Shown here piece by piece: positions 20,301-29,815 of a stretch of DNA of 64,000 nt. Position 1 is the first letter of the stretch; the number at the start of each line of letters is the position of its first letter. The notes under the pieces are model-generated. The model was given only the letters and a program-made list of their open reading frames with translations, did not search any database and was not told the origin of the DNA. Made by a program: the position numbers and the translations under genes. The DNA is from Candidatus Cloacimonadota bacterium (GTDB lineage: Bacteria; UBA4055): assembly GCA_002742935.1 (NCBI GenBank), contig PDON01000060.1:1-64000 (forward strand), written 5' to 3'.

Positions 20301-20646
20301 GAATGGTAGATATATTAGAATAATTTTTAAAGATAACGGAAAAGGTATAGAAAAAAAGATATTAAACAGCATCTTTGACCCTTATTTTACTACTAAAAAT
20401 GATGGTCACGGCTTAGGACTTGCAATAGTTCAATCGGTTATAGTAAAGCATTCAGGATACATAAAGGTAGATTCTAAAACTGGACTTGGAACTACATTTA
20501 CCATATATCTTCCTGCCGATAACAGTAATAACAGTAATAACAGTAATAACAGTAATAACAGTAATAACAGTAATAACAGTAATAACAGTAATAACAGTAA
20601 TAACAGTAATAACAGAGTAATAACAGTAATAAGAAAAAAATCTTGA
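17365..20646 (+). CDS. Cache-domain/PAS sensor histidine kinase
   Basis: N-terminal TM and Cache-like region, PAS, HisKA 'LAAGIAHDFNNILTSVYGNISL', HATPase 'DNGKGIEKKILNSIFDPYFTTK..GHGLGLAIV'; ends in (NNS)n. Confidence 0.93.
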   Translation: MKRVSFVNYLRFRIFIFSLSAATLLIALYFGLSILELNNRPQKIKENSHEFQRAKNYLVFQAEEIRNSFDERYEKAKKLSKDRAKQGYLIAKSIYNSGKDNFSNKDISQKIKETIKHINIPYNKENIFIIDMKDVYSLLHNNPETKVRNLLDLNHKNSVKFARDIFEISKNPGEDLYEHTWNKVNRNGTKSKKLYYLKYFKHLDSFIGSGIDIEDIKNSIKKDILKSITQKKDRFSNSIFISTLDGDALIFKGRFLEKGKKIWDLFKSGKDSSNSSSNNFHNLCLNASENSEGEFIRYEVKKSLNQNLFIYGLKDFNWYLGSVIGSEKVKKGFPIYNTDLFISKKLIIIFSASIILFILFLFLFEKILKKIKNEVRTFTNVLNETSEDKKRINFNNVKFEEFYELGAKTNVIKKELIETKKTFNKISENLKNVLFRTRNFDGDYEYIRNSNKDLHNEKPLFYKITTPNSLEKLDKTWKDSKSISQVEDFDFSVLHKNGQLKHFNQKRNVIFDEDDNIVTIEEIIKDTNLFCSKFNEAENSQKKYKYLFLNNPTAMVEFDFSEIKKYIDTTIRLGSNFEKIIKKKDFIEKCLERLKFVRYNQSLLDVFNFKSEAEMLREVKKSILTERTDNFRNLLLFLFKNKKKSVEEFETLDTKGRKKYLIAQYFSNDNYDRVIMSIIDITLQKEHEKALNISEKNFRTLMEESPLAIKIFNKEGKLTKVNKAWQNLWGIYDTKDIFEKYNFRNDPQFEKLGLLEEMDRVLKGETIFIPRVEFDPKESGYIGRKRVINIIGYPLLNDNEELNKIVLIYRDITSDLEIEKKLQKVHTLERIGNLAAGIAHDFNNILTSVYGNISLSKLNLDPDNKSRYYLEQSEESLERARKLTSQLLTFSKGGAPIKESTSIVSLVEDVVRFDLSGSSIKLNISKENDDMLWPIKIDVSQIQQVFSNLTINAQNAMKNEGNIDISFKNIEIKNHKALKNGRYIRIIFKDNGKGIEKKILNSIFDPYFTTKNDGHGLGLAIVQSVIVKHSGYIKVDSKTGLGTTFTIYLPADNSNNSNNSNNSNNSNNSNNSNNSNNSNNSNNRVITVIRKKS
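20521..20630 (+). repeat. 9-bp tandem repeat (AACAGTAAT): 10 perfect units, one 11-nt unit (AACAGAGTAAT), one perfect unit
   Basis: Read directly from sequence; encodes the (NSN)n linker. Confidence 0.97.
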
Positions 20647-21002
20647 TAATGGATGATAATGATTTAATCTGCAAGATGCTATCCATGATACTAGAGGAGC
20701 TTGGATACAGTTCAACAATAGTAAACGATGGAAAGGATGCAATTGAGGAGTATAAAAAGCAGTATGAAAAGAAAGATCCTTACGATCTGGTAATTATGGA
20801 TCTAATAATCCCTGGTGGTATGGGTGGTAAAGAGGCTATAAAAGATTTATTAAAGATAGACAAAAACATCAAAGCTATTGCCTCAAGCGGATACTCAGAT
20901 TCGGATGTAATCTCCTCCTATGAAGATTATGGTTTTATAGGCAGAATCCCAAAACCATACACTCTGGATATAGTTAAAAACTGTATAGAAAAGCTTATAT
21001 AG
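20643..21002 (+). CDS. Receiver (REC) domain, apparently the detached C-terminus of the upstream hybrid kinase
   Basis: Frame extended upstream reads KKILIMDDNDLICKMLSMIL...DLVIMDLIIPGGMGGKEA...; phosphoacceptor D in 'VIMDL'. Confidence 0.9.
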   Translation: MIMDDNDLICKMLSMILEELGYSSTIVNDGKDAIEEYKKQYEKKDPYDLVIMDLIIPGGMGGKEAIKDLLKIDKNIKAIASSGYSDSDVISSYEDYGFIGRIPKPYTLDIVKNCIEKLI

Positions 21003-21013
21003 AAGAATAGAAG

Positions 21014-22372
21014 CTAGATCAGTATAGTTCCATTATCTATTAGTTTAAGAGTATTTAATAAAACCTCTCTGCTATTTTCAATCTCTCCGACAACAACCTT
21101 ATCGGTAATATATTTTTTTACTTTTCCTATAATAGGACCTTTATAAACACCTATGGTATCCATTATATCTTTACCATCTATTGCAAGATTAAACTCTCTT
21201 AAACCGTGCTTCTCTTCAAGCTCTAATAATCTCTTTGAAAGCTTATTATAGTTTTCATAATATCTTTTATGGTTAACATCATCTAGCGTACTGATATAGG
21301 CTTTACAAAAAACCATTAAGTCTTCAATAAAATCTCCTCCTTCAAAAAGTAGTTTTCTAACTTTATAATCTGTAATACAATTTGTAGATAAATCTACTAC
21401 CCTCTTATAAAGTTTAACTATTTTGGAAATATAATTTATATTTGACCTAGGCCATTTCATTCTGTAACCAATAGTGTTAATAAGCTTTATTGCTACATCT
21501 TCATTACTCTCTTTACTATCATAGTTTTCTACTTTATGGAAAAGAGCAGAAATTCTAAGCTCTCTCTTGTTTGAAATTTCTGAAATTTTTTTGGCTACTT
21601 CCAGGGAGTGAATAAAACTATCTTTATTGAAAAGTTTTGTTTCAGCACCCTTTAACCTACTTAATTCAGGAAAAATGATATTTAGTAGCCCTGACCTATC
21701 AAGAAGCTCGACACCCTCAACAAACCTATCTGAATCAACAATTTTAAAAAACTCATCACTTATCCTTTCAGCAGAAACAATGGAAAGCCTCGATAAATTT
21801 TCCCTTATTGCATCAAACGATTCTTTCTCAATCTTATATCCAAACTTTGATGAGAACCTAATAGCTCTTAGCATTCGGAGAGGGTCCTCACTATAAGTTA
21901 TAAATGGATCTAAAGGTGTTCTAATAACTCCCTTTTTAAGATCTTCCAATCCTCCCAGATAATCTATAACTTCGGATTTAGTATTTAAAGAAACTCTTGC
22001 AGCGAGAGTATTTATCGTAAAATCTCTTCTCAATATATCTGTTTTAAGAGTTGTCTTTTTAACCCTTGGCTTTCGAGAATTTTTCTCATAAAGCTCCTCT
22101 CTTGCTGAAACAAACTCTATTTCACTACCTTTAAAAGGAACCTTTGCGGTCTCAAATCTTTTATATTTAATTACTTTTTTTATTTTGTAGAATGAAGCAA
22201 CCTCCTCTGCGAACTTTATACCGTCCCCCACAACTACAAAATCAATATCTTTTGGAGTTTTACCTAAAACCTTATCCCTAACAAAGCCACCAACCAGATA
22301 CACCTCTGCATTGGCAAAATCAACAACTTTTGCAATATCTCTAATAATTTTTTCGCTGCAATCTATATACAT
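21014..22372 (-). CDS. cca: CCA tRNA nucleotidyltransferase / poly(A) polymerase family
   Basis: 'VYLVGGFVRDKVLGKTPKDIDFVVVGDG', 'RRDFTINTLAARV', 'EDPLRMLRAIRFSSKFGYKI'. Confidence 0.9.
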   Translation of the reverse strand: MYIDCSEKIIRDIAKVVDFANAEVYLVGGFVRDKVLGKTPKDIDFVVVGDGIKFAEEVASFYKIKKVIKYKRFETAKVPFKGSEIEFVSAREELYEKNSRKPRVKKTTLKTDILRRDFTINTLAARVSLNTKSEVIDYLGGLEDLKKGVIRTPLDPFITYSEDPLRMLRAIRFSSKFGYKIEKESFDAIRENLSRLSIVSAERISDEFFKIVDSDRFVEGVELLDRSGLLNIIFPELSRLKGAETKLFNKDSFIHSLEVAKKISEISNKRELRISALFHKVENYDSKESNEDVAIKLINTIGYRMKWPRSNINYISKIVKLYKRVVDLSTNCITDYKVRKLLFEGGDFIEDLMVFCKAYISTLDDVNHKRYYENYNKLSKRLLELEEKHGLREFNLAIDGKDIMDTIGVYKGPIIGKVKKYITDKVVVGEIENSREVLLNTLKLIDNGTILI

Positions 22373-22718
22373 AAAAAATAACCTTTAATAAAAATAATAT
22401 TAACAGAATAGTAGAGACTTTAAATAATTTTTTTTAAACACTCCACACTAAAATTAAAGATAATCATTTAAAACCTTTTACTGAATCTATAATTTTATTA
22501 TTATTGATTTAATATAATATTTTTGTTATCTATTAACCATCTGTAAAATAGATAGGAAGTATAATAACAGGGTATCTACTTAGGAGCTACTTAAAACAGT
22601 AACAAATATTATTTTTTAAGAAGTTATTAGTTGCAATAATGAAAAATTCTCAAAAAATTGCTATCAAAAATTTTGCAATTAATATGGGAAAAAGAAACAA
22701 TAAGTTAAGAGGGTTATT

Positions 22719-23621
22719 ATGGAAAAGATATACTATAAAGAAAGATTTACAGGTAAAAAAATATTGGAAAATCCTCCGGGAAAAGGATTTATAAACTTTA
22801 TATACAACAGCTCTTTGGGAAAATTAACGCTTGAAGCCATGGTTAAGAGAAAGGTTGTTTCATATCTTTACGGAAAGTATATGGATTCAAAAAGATCTAG
22901 AAAAATGATTCCTGATTTTATAAAAAAGAACAATATCAATATTGAAGAAGCAAAATTAGCTCCTGATAAATATAAAACATTTAATCAATTTTTTTATAGA
23001 AATTTAAAAGATAAAGCAAGAAAACTGGGAAGAGGTTTGATATCTCCTGCAGATGGTAAGATATTGGTTTTTAATGAGATTGATGACAATAGAAACTTTT
23101 TTATTAAGGGTGAAGAGTTTACGCTTTCCCAATTTATAGGAGATGATGGTCTGGTAAAAAAATATTACAAAGGCTCTATGGCAATAATAAGATTAGCTCC
23201 TGCTGACTACCATAGATTTCACTTTCCTGCTACAGGAGTAGTTTCTAAATCAAAAAAAATTGATGGCAACTACTACTCTGTTTCACCTTTAGCAATGAAA
23301 AAAAGCTTACAATTTTTTCTAAAAAACAAAAGGGAGTATTCAATTTTAGAGAGTGAAAAATTTGGGGAAATATTATACTCTGAAATAGGTGCAACCATGG
23401 TTGGTTCTATTATTCAGACCTACAAACCAGATACAAAAGTAGAAAAAGGTGATGAAAAAGGATATTTTGCATTTGGAGGGTCATCACTCCTTCTATTATT
23501 TGAAAAAGATAAAGTTAAATTTTCAGAAGATTTACTCAAAAACACCAATGAGGGGTTTGAGACAAAGATAAATATGGGAGAAACTATTGGCAATTCAACA
23601 ATTGACAATGGTATAGTTTAG
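22719..23621 (+). CDS. psd: Phosphatidylserine decarboxylase
   Basis: 'FNQFFYRNLK', 'ISPADGKIL', 'RLAPADYHRFHFPATG', 'KGYFAFGGSSLLLLF' (GSS processing site). Confidence 0.93.
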   Translation: MEKIYYKERFTGKKILENPPGKGFINFIYNSSLGKLTLEAMVKRKVVSYLYGKYMDSKRSRKMIPDFIKKNNINIEEAKLAPDKYKTFNQFFYRNLKDKARKLGRGLISPADGKILVFNEIDDNRNFFIKGEEFTLSQFIGDDGLVKKYYKGSMAIIRLAPADYHRFHFPATGVVSKSKKIDGNYYSVSPLAMKKSLQFFLKNKREYSILESEKFGEILYSEIGATMVGSIIQTYKPDTKVEKGDEKGYFAFGGSSLLLLFEKDKVKFSEDLLKNTNEGFETKINMGETIGNSTIDNGIV

Positions 23622-23769
23622 AGCAATTTCTCTTCTTATGGTTGATTGTAAAATTGATACTGACTATTGACATATTGGTTTAATTAAGTTATCTTCAGTT
23701 TGATTTTGTTCTCGGAATAGATAAAAGATTTATTCTGGGCTATGATCTTAATAAAAAATGGAGTAAAAA

Positions 23770-24078
23770 ATGATTACAAAAGAGAAAACATTAGAGCTTG
23801 TAAAAAAGTATGGAGAAACTGAGGGTGATACAGGAAATCCTAAGGTACAGATAGCAATTCTTACTGAAAGAATTAAAAACCTTACAGCTCACCTAAAAGA
23901 TCACAAACATGACTCTCACTCAAGAAGAGGTATGAGAATTATGCTTGGGAAAAGAAGTTCTCTACTTAAATATTTTAAAAGAGAGTGCCTGAGAAGAGAG
24001 AGAAGCAATCCTGAGTCTGGAGCTTTGGAAGGTTTTAAATCTTATCTTGGAGAGCTCGGTCTTAAAGATCGTTATTAA
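23770..24078 (+). CDS. rpsO: 30S ribosomal protein S15
   Basis: '[53 protein letters not shown]'. Confidence 0.97.
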   Translation: MITKEKTLELVKKYGETEGDTGNPKVQIAILTERIKNLTAHLKDHKHDSHSRRGMRIMLGKRSSLLKYFKRECLRRERSNPESGALEGFKSYLGELGLKDRY

Positions 24079-24104
24079 AGATCAGTAGATCTTTTTTGGG
24101 AAGG

Positions 24105-24130
24105 GGCAGATATTTTTATCTGCCTTTTTT
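24105..24130 (+). terminator. Rho-independent terminator after rpsO
   Basis: GGCAGATA-tttt-TATCTGCC-TTTTTT. Confidence 0.85.
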
Positions 24131-24258
24131 ATATCAAAATTATTAAAAATTTCCATTATTAAAAAAGTTGATAATATTAAAAAGCTATATTATATTTTAA
24201 TTATATTTGGGCTGTAAACTATAATATTTATCTTTATGGAATCGTAAATGGGGAATCT

Positions 24259-25077
24259 ATGATTATAGCAAAAAAATCTTTAGGGCAGAATTTTCTTAAA
24301 GATAGATATTATAAGAAAAAAATTGTTGAAAGTTGCAATATAAAAAAGGGTGATTTTGTAGTTGAAATTGGTCCGGGAATGGGGGATTTAACAGAGATTC
24401 TTCTAAACTCTGAAGCCGATTTAGTTACCGCTATAGAGATTGATAAAAGACTTCAAGAACATCTTGAGGAAAAGTTTAAAGGAACAAAATTAAATCTAAT
24501 AAAAAATGACTTTATAAAGACCAATCCCGATCTTTACATTCCTAAAAATAATTCTGTAAAAGTTGTGGGGAATCTTCCCTACCACATAACATCAAAAATT
24601 ATTTTTAAGATAATGGATATTATAAAGGAGGATATTGAATCTGAGAAAATAGACAGTCTAACCATAATGATACAAAAAGAGGTTGCTTTAAGGTTATGTG
24701 CAAAACATAATAATAAAGCATATGGAGGGATAACAATTTTAACAGATCTGTTCTGTAAAAAAGAGATCCTTTTTGATGTTCCTCCGGAAGCATTTGTTCC
24801 AAAGCCCAAAGTTGTATCAACTGTAATGCAATTTAAGGTATTAAAAAACAATCCTTACTTTAGAAGATTAAAGGATTACAAAACTCTTAAAACTTTGGTA
24901 AAAACAGTATTTCTCAATAGAAGGAAAATGCTTAGAAACACACTGAAGGCTTTTGTTGATCCTCATTTGATAAAAACCGTGGATATAACCAGAAGACCGG
25001 AAACCCTAACCATAGGTGAGTTTATAGATTTAGCTAACGAGATTTTTATATTTATGAAAAGTGGTGGTGATTCTTAG
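24259..25077 (+). CDS. rsmA: 16S rRNA (adenine1518-N6/1519-N6)-dimethyltransferase
   Basis: 'KKSLGQNFLKDRYYKKKIVE', 'VVEIGPGMGDLTEILL', 'NLPYHITSKIIFKI'. Confidence 0.95.
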   Translation: MIIAKKSLGQNFLKDRYYKKKIVESCNIKKGDFVVEIGPGMGDLTEILLNSEADLVTAIEIDKRLQEHLEEKFKGTKLNLIKNDFIKTNPDLYIPKNNSVKVVGNLPYHITSKIIFKIMDIIKEDIESEKIDSLTIMIQKEVALRLCAKHNNKAYGGITILTDLFCKKEILFDVPPEAFVPKPKVVSTVMQFKVLKNNPYFRRLKDYKTLKTLVKTVFLNRRKMLRNTLKAFVDPHLIKTVDITRRPETLTIGEFIDLANEIFIFMKSGGDS

Positions 25078-25563
25078 ATGAAAATAGCAGTTTATCCGGG
25101 ATCTTTTGATCCTATAACATTAGGGCATTATGATCTTATTGAAAGAGCAAGTAAAATATTTGATAAAGTTGTTGTACTAATTGGAAAAAACAGTTCAAAA
25201 TCTCCACTTTTTAGTGTAGAAGAGAGAATGTCAATGATTGAGATGACAGTAAAAGATCTTCCAAATGTTAGCGTAGATTCTAATGACAACCTTACTGTTG
25301 AATATGCTAGAGAGATAGGAGCATCAGCCTTACTTAGAGGAGTTAGAGCTTTTTCAGATTTTGAGTATGAGTTGCAGATGGCACTTATGAATAGAAGGCT
25401 TGACAGTAAGATTGAAACAGTATTTTTGATGCCCAAGAATGAGTTATCTTTTATAAATTCATCTCTTCTTAAAGGTGTTGCTCAATTTGGTGGCTCAATA
25501 TCAGATTTCGTTCCAAAAGGAATAGAACAAATTGTAAAGAAAAAATTTGAAGTATTAAAATAG
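25078..25563 (+). CDS. coaD: Phosphopantetheine adenylyltransferase
   Basis: 'AVYPGSFDPITLGHYDLIERA', 'ALLRGVRAFSDFEYELQMALMNR'. Confidence 0.97.
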   Translation: MKIAVYPGSFDPITLGHYDLIERASKIFDKVVVLIGKNSSKSPLFSVEERMSMIEMTVKDLPNVSVDSNDNLTVEYAREIGASALLRGVRAFSDFEYELQMALMNRRLDSKIETVFLMPKNELSFINSSLLKGVAQFGGSISDFVPKGIEQIVKKKFEVLK

Positions 25564-25613
25564 GAACATAACAATATTAGCTGTGTATAAGCTATAATTT
25601 TTTAAGGAAAACT

Positions 25614-26360
25614 ATGAGTAAAAAGGGTTTAAAATATCAAATCAAGTCTTTGGCATGGCTTATAATATCTCTATATTTTATTATGAATTTTTTTGTATCA
25701 GCATATAAAATACCTACAGGATCAATGGAAAGATCGTTGAGGGTTGGAGATATGCTTTTGGTTAATAAATTTGTTTACGGATTTAGAACACCAGACTGGT
25801 TTGGAATTCCTTTTACTCAAATTGGATTCGATATACCATGGGTTAAACTGCCAATGTTTAAAGAGCCTAAGAAGGGTGATGTTGTTGTATTTAAACCTCC
25901 TCACGAACCTGAGCTTTACTACGTAAAAAGATGTGTTGGAACTTCAGGAGATGTAATAGAGATTAAGGATAAGGTTCTTTTTGTTAACGGAAAACCTTTT
26001 GATGATTTTTATAAAACTTTAGAAAATGATGAATCAAATCCTGCTGAATCCCCAAACTCAATGTTTGTTGATAAGTATATATATCCCAAAGGGGGGATTC
26101 CTAGATTTGGACCAAGAATTTACAAAGATTTTACGGGGAATAGAGATAATTTTGGACCTGTTACAGTTCCCGAAGGAAAATATTTTATGATGGGTGATAA
26201 CAGAGACAATAGTTCTGATAGTAGATATTGGGGGTTTGTTCCGGAGGACAATATTGTAGGAAAGCCCATAATGGTGTATTTCTCTCTTGACCCAGAAGTT
26301 CCCATGACAAACTTGTTTCAGAAGATAGTTTGGGACAGAATTGGATTCTTTATAAGGTAA
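25614..26360 (+). CDS. lepB: Signal peptidase I
   Basis: 'YKIPTGSMERSLRVGDMLLVNKF', 'YYVKRCVGTSGDVIEI', 'MMGDNRDNSSDSRYWGFVPEDNI'. Confidence 0.96.
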   Translation: MSKKGLKYQIKSLAWLIISLYFIMNFFVSAYKIPTGSMERSLRVGDMLLVNKFVYGFRTPDWFGIPFTQIGFDIPWVKLPMFKEPKKGDVVVFKPPHEPELYYVKRCVGTSGDVIEIKDKVLFVNGKPFDDFYKTLENDESNPAESPNSMFVDKYIYPKGGIPRFGPRIYKDFTGNRDNFGPVTVPEGKYFMMGDNRDNSSDSRYWGFVPEDNIVGKPIMVYFSLDPEVPMTNLFQKIVWDRIGFFIR

Positions 26361-26668
26361 ATTTTACTGCCTTTTGAAAATAACATACTTTTAAGGGTTC
26401 TTAACTCTAAATTTTTCATTATTCCTTAAGAAAAATGGTATTTTGAAGTGAGATTTAGAGGAGGTTTTTCTTTTTTCATTATTTTTTTTTACTGTTTTAA
26501 AGACCTCTACAACAAGAATCCAAATATTAAAATAAACACTATTTAAATATAGAGGAAGTGCTTCTTTACCCTAATGTTTTACTGGGTCTAATCTAAAATT
26601 ATATTGCCGTATATATATATATACATTACATTTTAGTGTTGGGGTTAGAAAACATTAAGGAGGTCTTA

Positions 26669-27322
26669 ATGAGGAAATTGGGTACAATTATTACGCTCAT
26701 AGTTATGGGCTTACTCTACTCAAATGAGTATAACTTGGGTGTAAAATTTGGAACAAAAGGAATCGGAATAGACGGAGGAATGGAGATAAGCGAGCAGTTT
26801 AAAGGTAGAGTTTCTATTGACTACTCCTCTTTCTATTCATCAAAAGGACAATCTAACAATACTAATGGTTTTAGATATGATGCAGATCTATACCAACTAT
26901 CGCTTGGAGCTTTAGCAGATTGGCACCCTTTTGAGAACGGATTTAGGGTTACGGGTGGCGTATACTACTTGGACCACATAATAGAAGGTGTTTGTGAAGC
27001 CAGAAAGAGTTACTCTGTAGGAACCGGAGCTTGTCAACTTAACTACTTACCTGAAGATTTAGGAAAAGTGTATGTTGATGCTACTCTAAATCATGTTGCC
27101 CCATATTTTGGTATTGGCTACAATTCCAATTTCTACTCCTCAAGTAGATGGTCCATAAGTGTTGACTTTGGAGTTCTATATTCAGGATCACCAAAATTTG
27201 AAGTGGAATCAGATGGAGTAATTAAACACACAAAAGATGAGTTAGAACCACTGCTTAATGATGATTTTGAGGAGTTTAGATTTTTTCCGGAGCTATCATT
27301 AGGTATATCTTATAAAATTTAG
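26669..27322 (+). CDS. Putative outer-membrane beta-barrel-like protein
   Basis: AGGAGG directly upstream of ATG 26669; signal peptide; alternating aromatic strands (ORF track start 26636 is likely too long). Confidence 0.5.
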   Translation: MRKLGTIITLIVMGLLYSNEYNLGVKFGTKGIGIDGGMEISEQFKGRVSIDYSSFYSSKGQSNNTNGFRYDADLYQLSLGALADWHPFENGFRVTGGVYYLDHIIEGVCEARKSYSVGTGACQLNYLPEDLGKVYVDATLNHVAPYFGIGYNSNFYSSSRWSISVDFGVLYSGSPKFEVESDGVIKHTKDELEPLLNDDFEEFRFFPELSLGISYKI

Positions 27323-27330
27323 GAGGAAAA

Positions 27331-29082
27331 ATGAGGAAAATATTATTTGTACCTTTTTTAGTTTTACTTTTTTTATCTTGTGAAACAACTACTGTTGAGG
27401 ATGCTAAAATCGCAGTTTCAACAGAAGAATTTAAGACTATGCTTATTGTGGACATAATTAACCCCTACACAGACAAAAATATAACCACAGATACTGTTGA
27501 GGATCTTACTAATATAAAACTAACATTAGCTTCTGACAAAAGTGTTGAGATAGATGGAACCTCCTATCTTCACTCTGAAATTTGGTCAGATTTAACCTAT
27601 AAAGCAAAATCTGTTTATGATAGCGAATTGGGAACTTTTGTTGTTGCTCTCTCATTAAATGCTCCTGATCCTGAAGAAAACGAATATGATTTAGATTTAA
27701 AGGTTGATTTTGAAGGTGCTGATAAAATGTTTGCACCTACATTTAAGAAACTTAAGATTAACAGATCAGGGATATACAAAATAGATATATATGGTGTTCT
27801 TCTTGGTGGAGCCGGAAATAACGGCATTACTTGTGCTCATAATGAATTAGAGCTACAAAATGGAATAACTCAAGAAGAACAGGTTCTACAAGCTGATGAT
27901 CATGAAGGTTTTGGAAGTGTAAGACTTACCATGCCCGAAGGTACAGAACTAGTTGATATAAATGGTAGTAGCTTGAGTGGCACTATTACTACACATGTTG
28001 GTTTTTTCAACAACCAAGATGATGAAAGTATGACTAAGGGGGATGGTTCGCTCAACTCAATTCCGGGAGGATTTAAAGGAAAGTTAAACGGAGAAGATGT
28101 TCACCTTATTTTGGCTGGAACCTCTATAGTATCAATTGTTGATGAAAATAATAAGCATGCAGATAAAATAAACTCTTCAAAAAGTTCTACTCAGATGATT
28201 ATGATAGTGCCTCCAAATACATATAACCCAAATACCCAAAAAAATATAGCTGATGGAGATGTAATATCTATATTTAGCTTAACTCCCGGATCAGAATCTT
28301 GGGAATATGTAGAGGACCAAGTAGTTTTCAAAGAAGAGTATAGTGAGATGTTATTTGTAAAATTTGAAATTAATAATGCAGGATATTGGACAGCTGCATT
28401 TAATATACCGGATTATACACCGGAGAGTGCAAAACCATCTATAAAAGTTAATGGTTCATTAGGTCAGCAAAATACACAACAACTTGATTATGTATTTTCA
28501 TCTCCTGGATATCTATATGAGTTTACCTATGAAACAACAGCAGGAGTTCCTTTTGAGATACCGCAAGCTATTCCGGCAAACCTACCTTTAAATATAACTA
28601 TCTCCGAACAAGGAAGTGATGAAAATATACAGAGTAAAAATCTACCTAATGGTGTTACTTCTGAAACAGAAATAGTATTTGATGATGTTAATTTAGAAGA
28701 TCATCAAACTTGGGAATTTATAGCTACAGGTATTTGTGAAGAATCTCAGGTAGCAATTAAACCTTCAGGTGTACCAATATACTATTCTAAGTATGAAATA
28801 TATGATAATGAAAATCCCTCTTTAAATGTTCTAGAAGAGAATAAACATTATGCTGGAGTAACTGCAAATGGAACAATCTCAATCAATGGTATTGATAGAA
28901 ATGACACACATTACAGGTTTTATGTTGACTATGAAAATATTCACGAATACTTAGATATGCACTTTACAGATAGTACAGCTGCTTTTCTTGATAAAACTGA
29001 GTATATATCAAACTTAAACGTATCAGGAACAACTGTAGAAGTAGAAGTTAAAGCTCCTGATAAAATTTGTAAAGAGTTTTAA
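27331..29082 (+). CDS. Putative surface lipoprotein
   Basis: 'VPFLVLLFLSCETTTVEDAK' lipobox; RBS AGGAGG. Confidence 0.6.
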   Translation: MRKILFVPFLVLLFLSCETTTVEDAKIAVSTEEFKTMLIVDIINPYTDKNITTDTVEDLTNIKLTLASDKSVEIDGTSYLHSEIWSDLTYKAKSVYDSELGTFVVALSLNAPDPEENEYDLDLKVDFEGADKMFAPTFKKLKINRSGIYKIDIYGVLLGGAGNNGITCAHNELELQNGITQEEQVLQADDHEGFGSVRLTMPEGTELVDINGSSLSGTITTHVGFFNNQDDESMTKGDGSLNSIPGGFKGKLNGEDVHLILAGTSIVSIVDENNKHADKINSSKSSTQMIMIVPPNTYNPNTQKNIADGDVISIFSLTPGSESWEYVEDQVVFKEEYSEMLFVKFEINNAGYWTAAFNIPDYTPESAKPSIKVNGSLGQQNTQQLDYVFSSPGYLYEFTYETTAGVPFEIPQAIPANLPLNITISEQGSDENIQSKNLPNGVTSETEIVFDDVNLEDHQTWEFIATGICEESQVAIKPSGVPIYYSKYEIYDNENPSLNVLEENKHYAGVTANGTISINGIDRNDTHYRFYVDYENIHEYLDMHFTDSTAAFLDKTEYISNLNVSGTTVEVEVKAPDKICKEF

Positions 29083-29104
29083 TTTTATAAACTTTAAATT
29101 CTAT

Positions 29105-29133
29105 AAAAAAGCTCCTAATTTAGGAGCTTTTTT
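29105..29133 (+). terminator. Rho-independent terminator
   Basis: AAAAAAGCTCCTAATTTAGGAGCTTTTTT. Confidence 0.9.
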
Positions 29134-29182
29134 ATTTAGTATAAATAGGAAAAAATGACTAAATTTACTTTGGTAAATAACA

Positions 29183-29749
29183 TTGGATATTTTTATTATG
29201 TGTGATATAAGAAAGAAAAAAAAAGATTTAAGAAAAAAAATTAAAAAACTAAAAAAAGATATAACAGATCAAAAAAGGGAAGTTTTATCAAATAGTTTAA
29301 TGGAAAAAATAGAGAATCTTGATCAATTTAAAAAGAGTAAAACTATTTTTATCTTTTGGTCTATGGATGATGAAGTAGATACCAGAGGTTTTATAAAAAA
29401 ACACCTTGGGAAAAAGAGATTTATTCTACCCTCAATAAAAGGTAATGATCTAATTCTCAAACCCTTGGATAGTTTAGATCAACTTATAGATGGAGAACAG
29501 TTTAATATTCCTGAACCCAATAGTGAACCTTTAAAAAATTTAGATGCAATTGATCTTGCAATTATACCGGGAGTAGCATTTGATATTAAAGGAAATAGAA
29601 TGGGAAGAGGAAGAGGTTTTTATGACAGAATCCTAAATTTACTACCAAAAACCACAGAAAAGATTGGGATATGCTACCAATGTCAGATTGTAGAAGATCT
29701 TCCCGTAGAAAGTTTTGACATCCCGATGGATACAGTCATTTACAGCTAA
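29183..29749 (+). CDS. 5-formyltetrahydrofolate cyclo-ligase
   Basis: 'KKDLRKKIKKLKKDITDQKRE', 'DLAIIPGVAFDIKGNRMGRGRGFYDRIL'. Confidence 0.92.
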   Translation: MDIFIMCDIRKKKKDLRKKIKKLKKDITDQKREVLSNSLMEKIENLDQFKKSKTIFIFWSMDDEVDTRGFIKKHLGKKRFILPSIKGNDLILKPLDSLDQLIDGEQFNIPEPNSEPLKNLDAIDLAIIPGVAFDIKGNRMGRGRGFYDRILNLLPKTTEKIGICYQCQIVEDLPVESFDIPMDTVIYS

Positions 29750-29754
29750 CTTTT

Positions 29755-29787
29755 AAAGAGGGAATCTCTGTGTAAAATTCCCTCTTT
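29755..29787. terminator. Bidirectional hairpin between convergent genes
   Basis: AAAGAGGGAAT / ATTCCCTCTTT, 11-bp perfect stem. Confidence 0.75.
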
Positions 29788-29815
29788 AAGAAGAGTTCTT
29801 AATTCTATAATTTTA

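Noticed and set aside
20521-20630. 9-bp repeat as an ON/OFF phase-variation switch by unit loss or gain
   Set aside because: Unit length is a multiple of three, so unit number alone cannot change frame; only the 2-nt irregularity or A7 slippage can.
20452-20742. Antisense ORFs with (YCY)n / (VIT)n repeats
   Set aside because: Direct artefact of the AACAGTAAT tandem repeat on the opposite strand; no start context.
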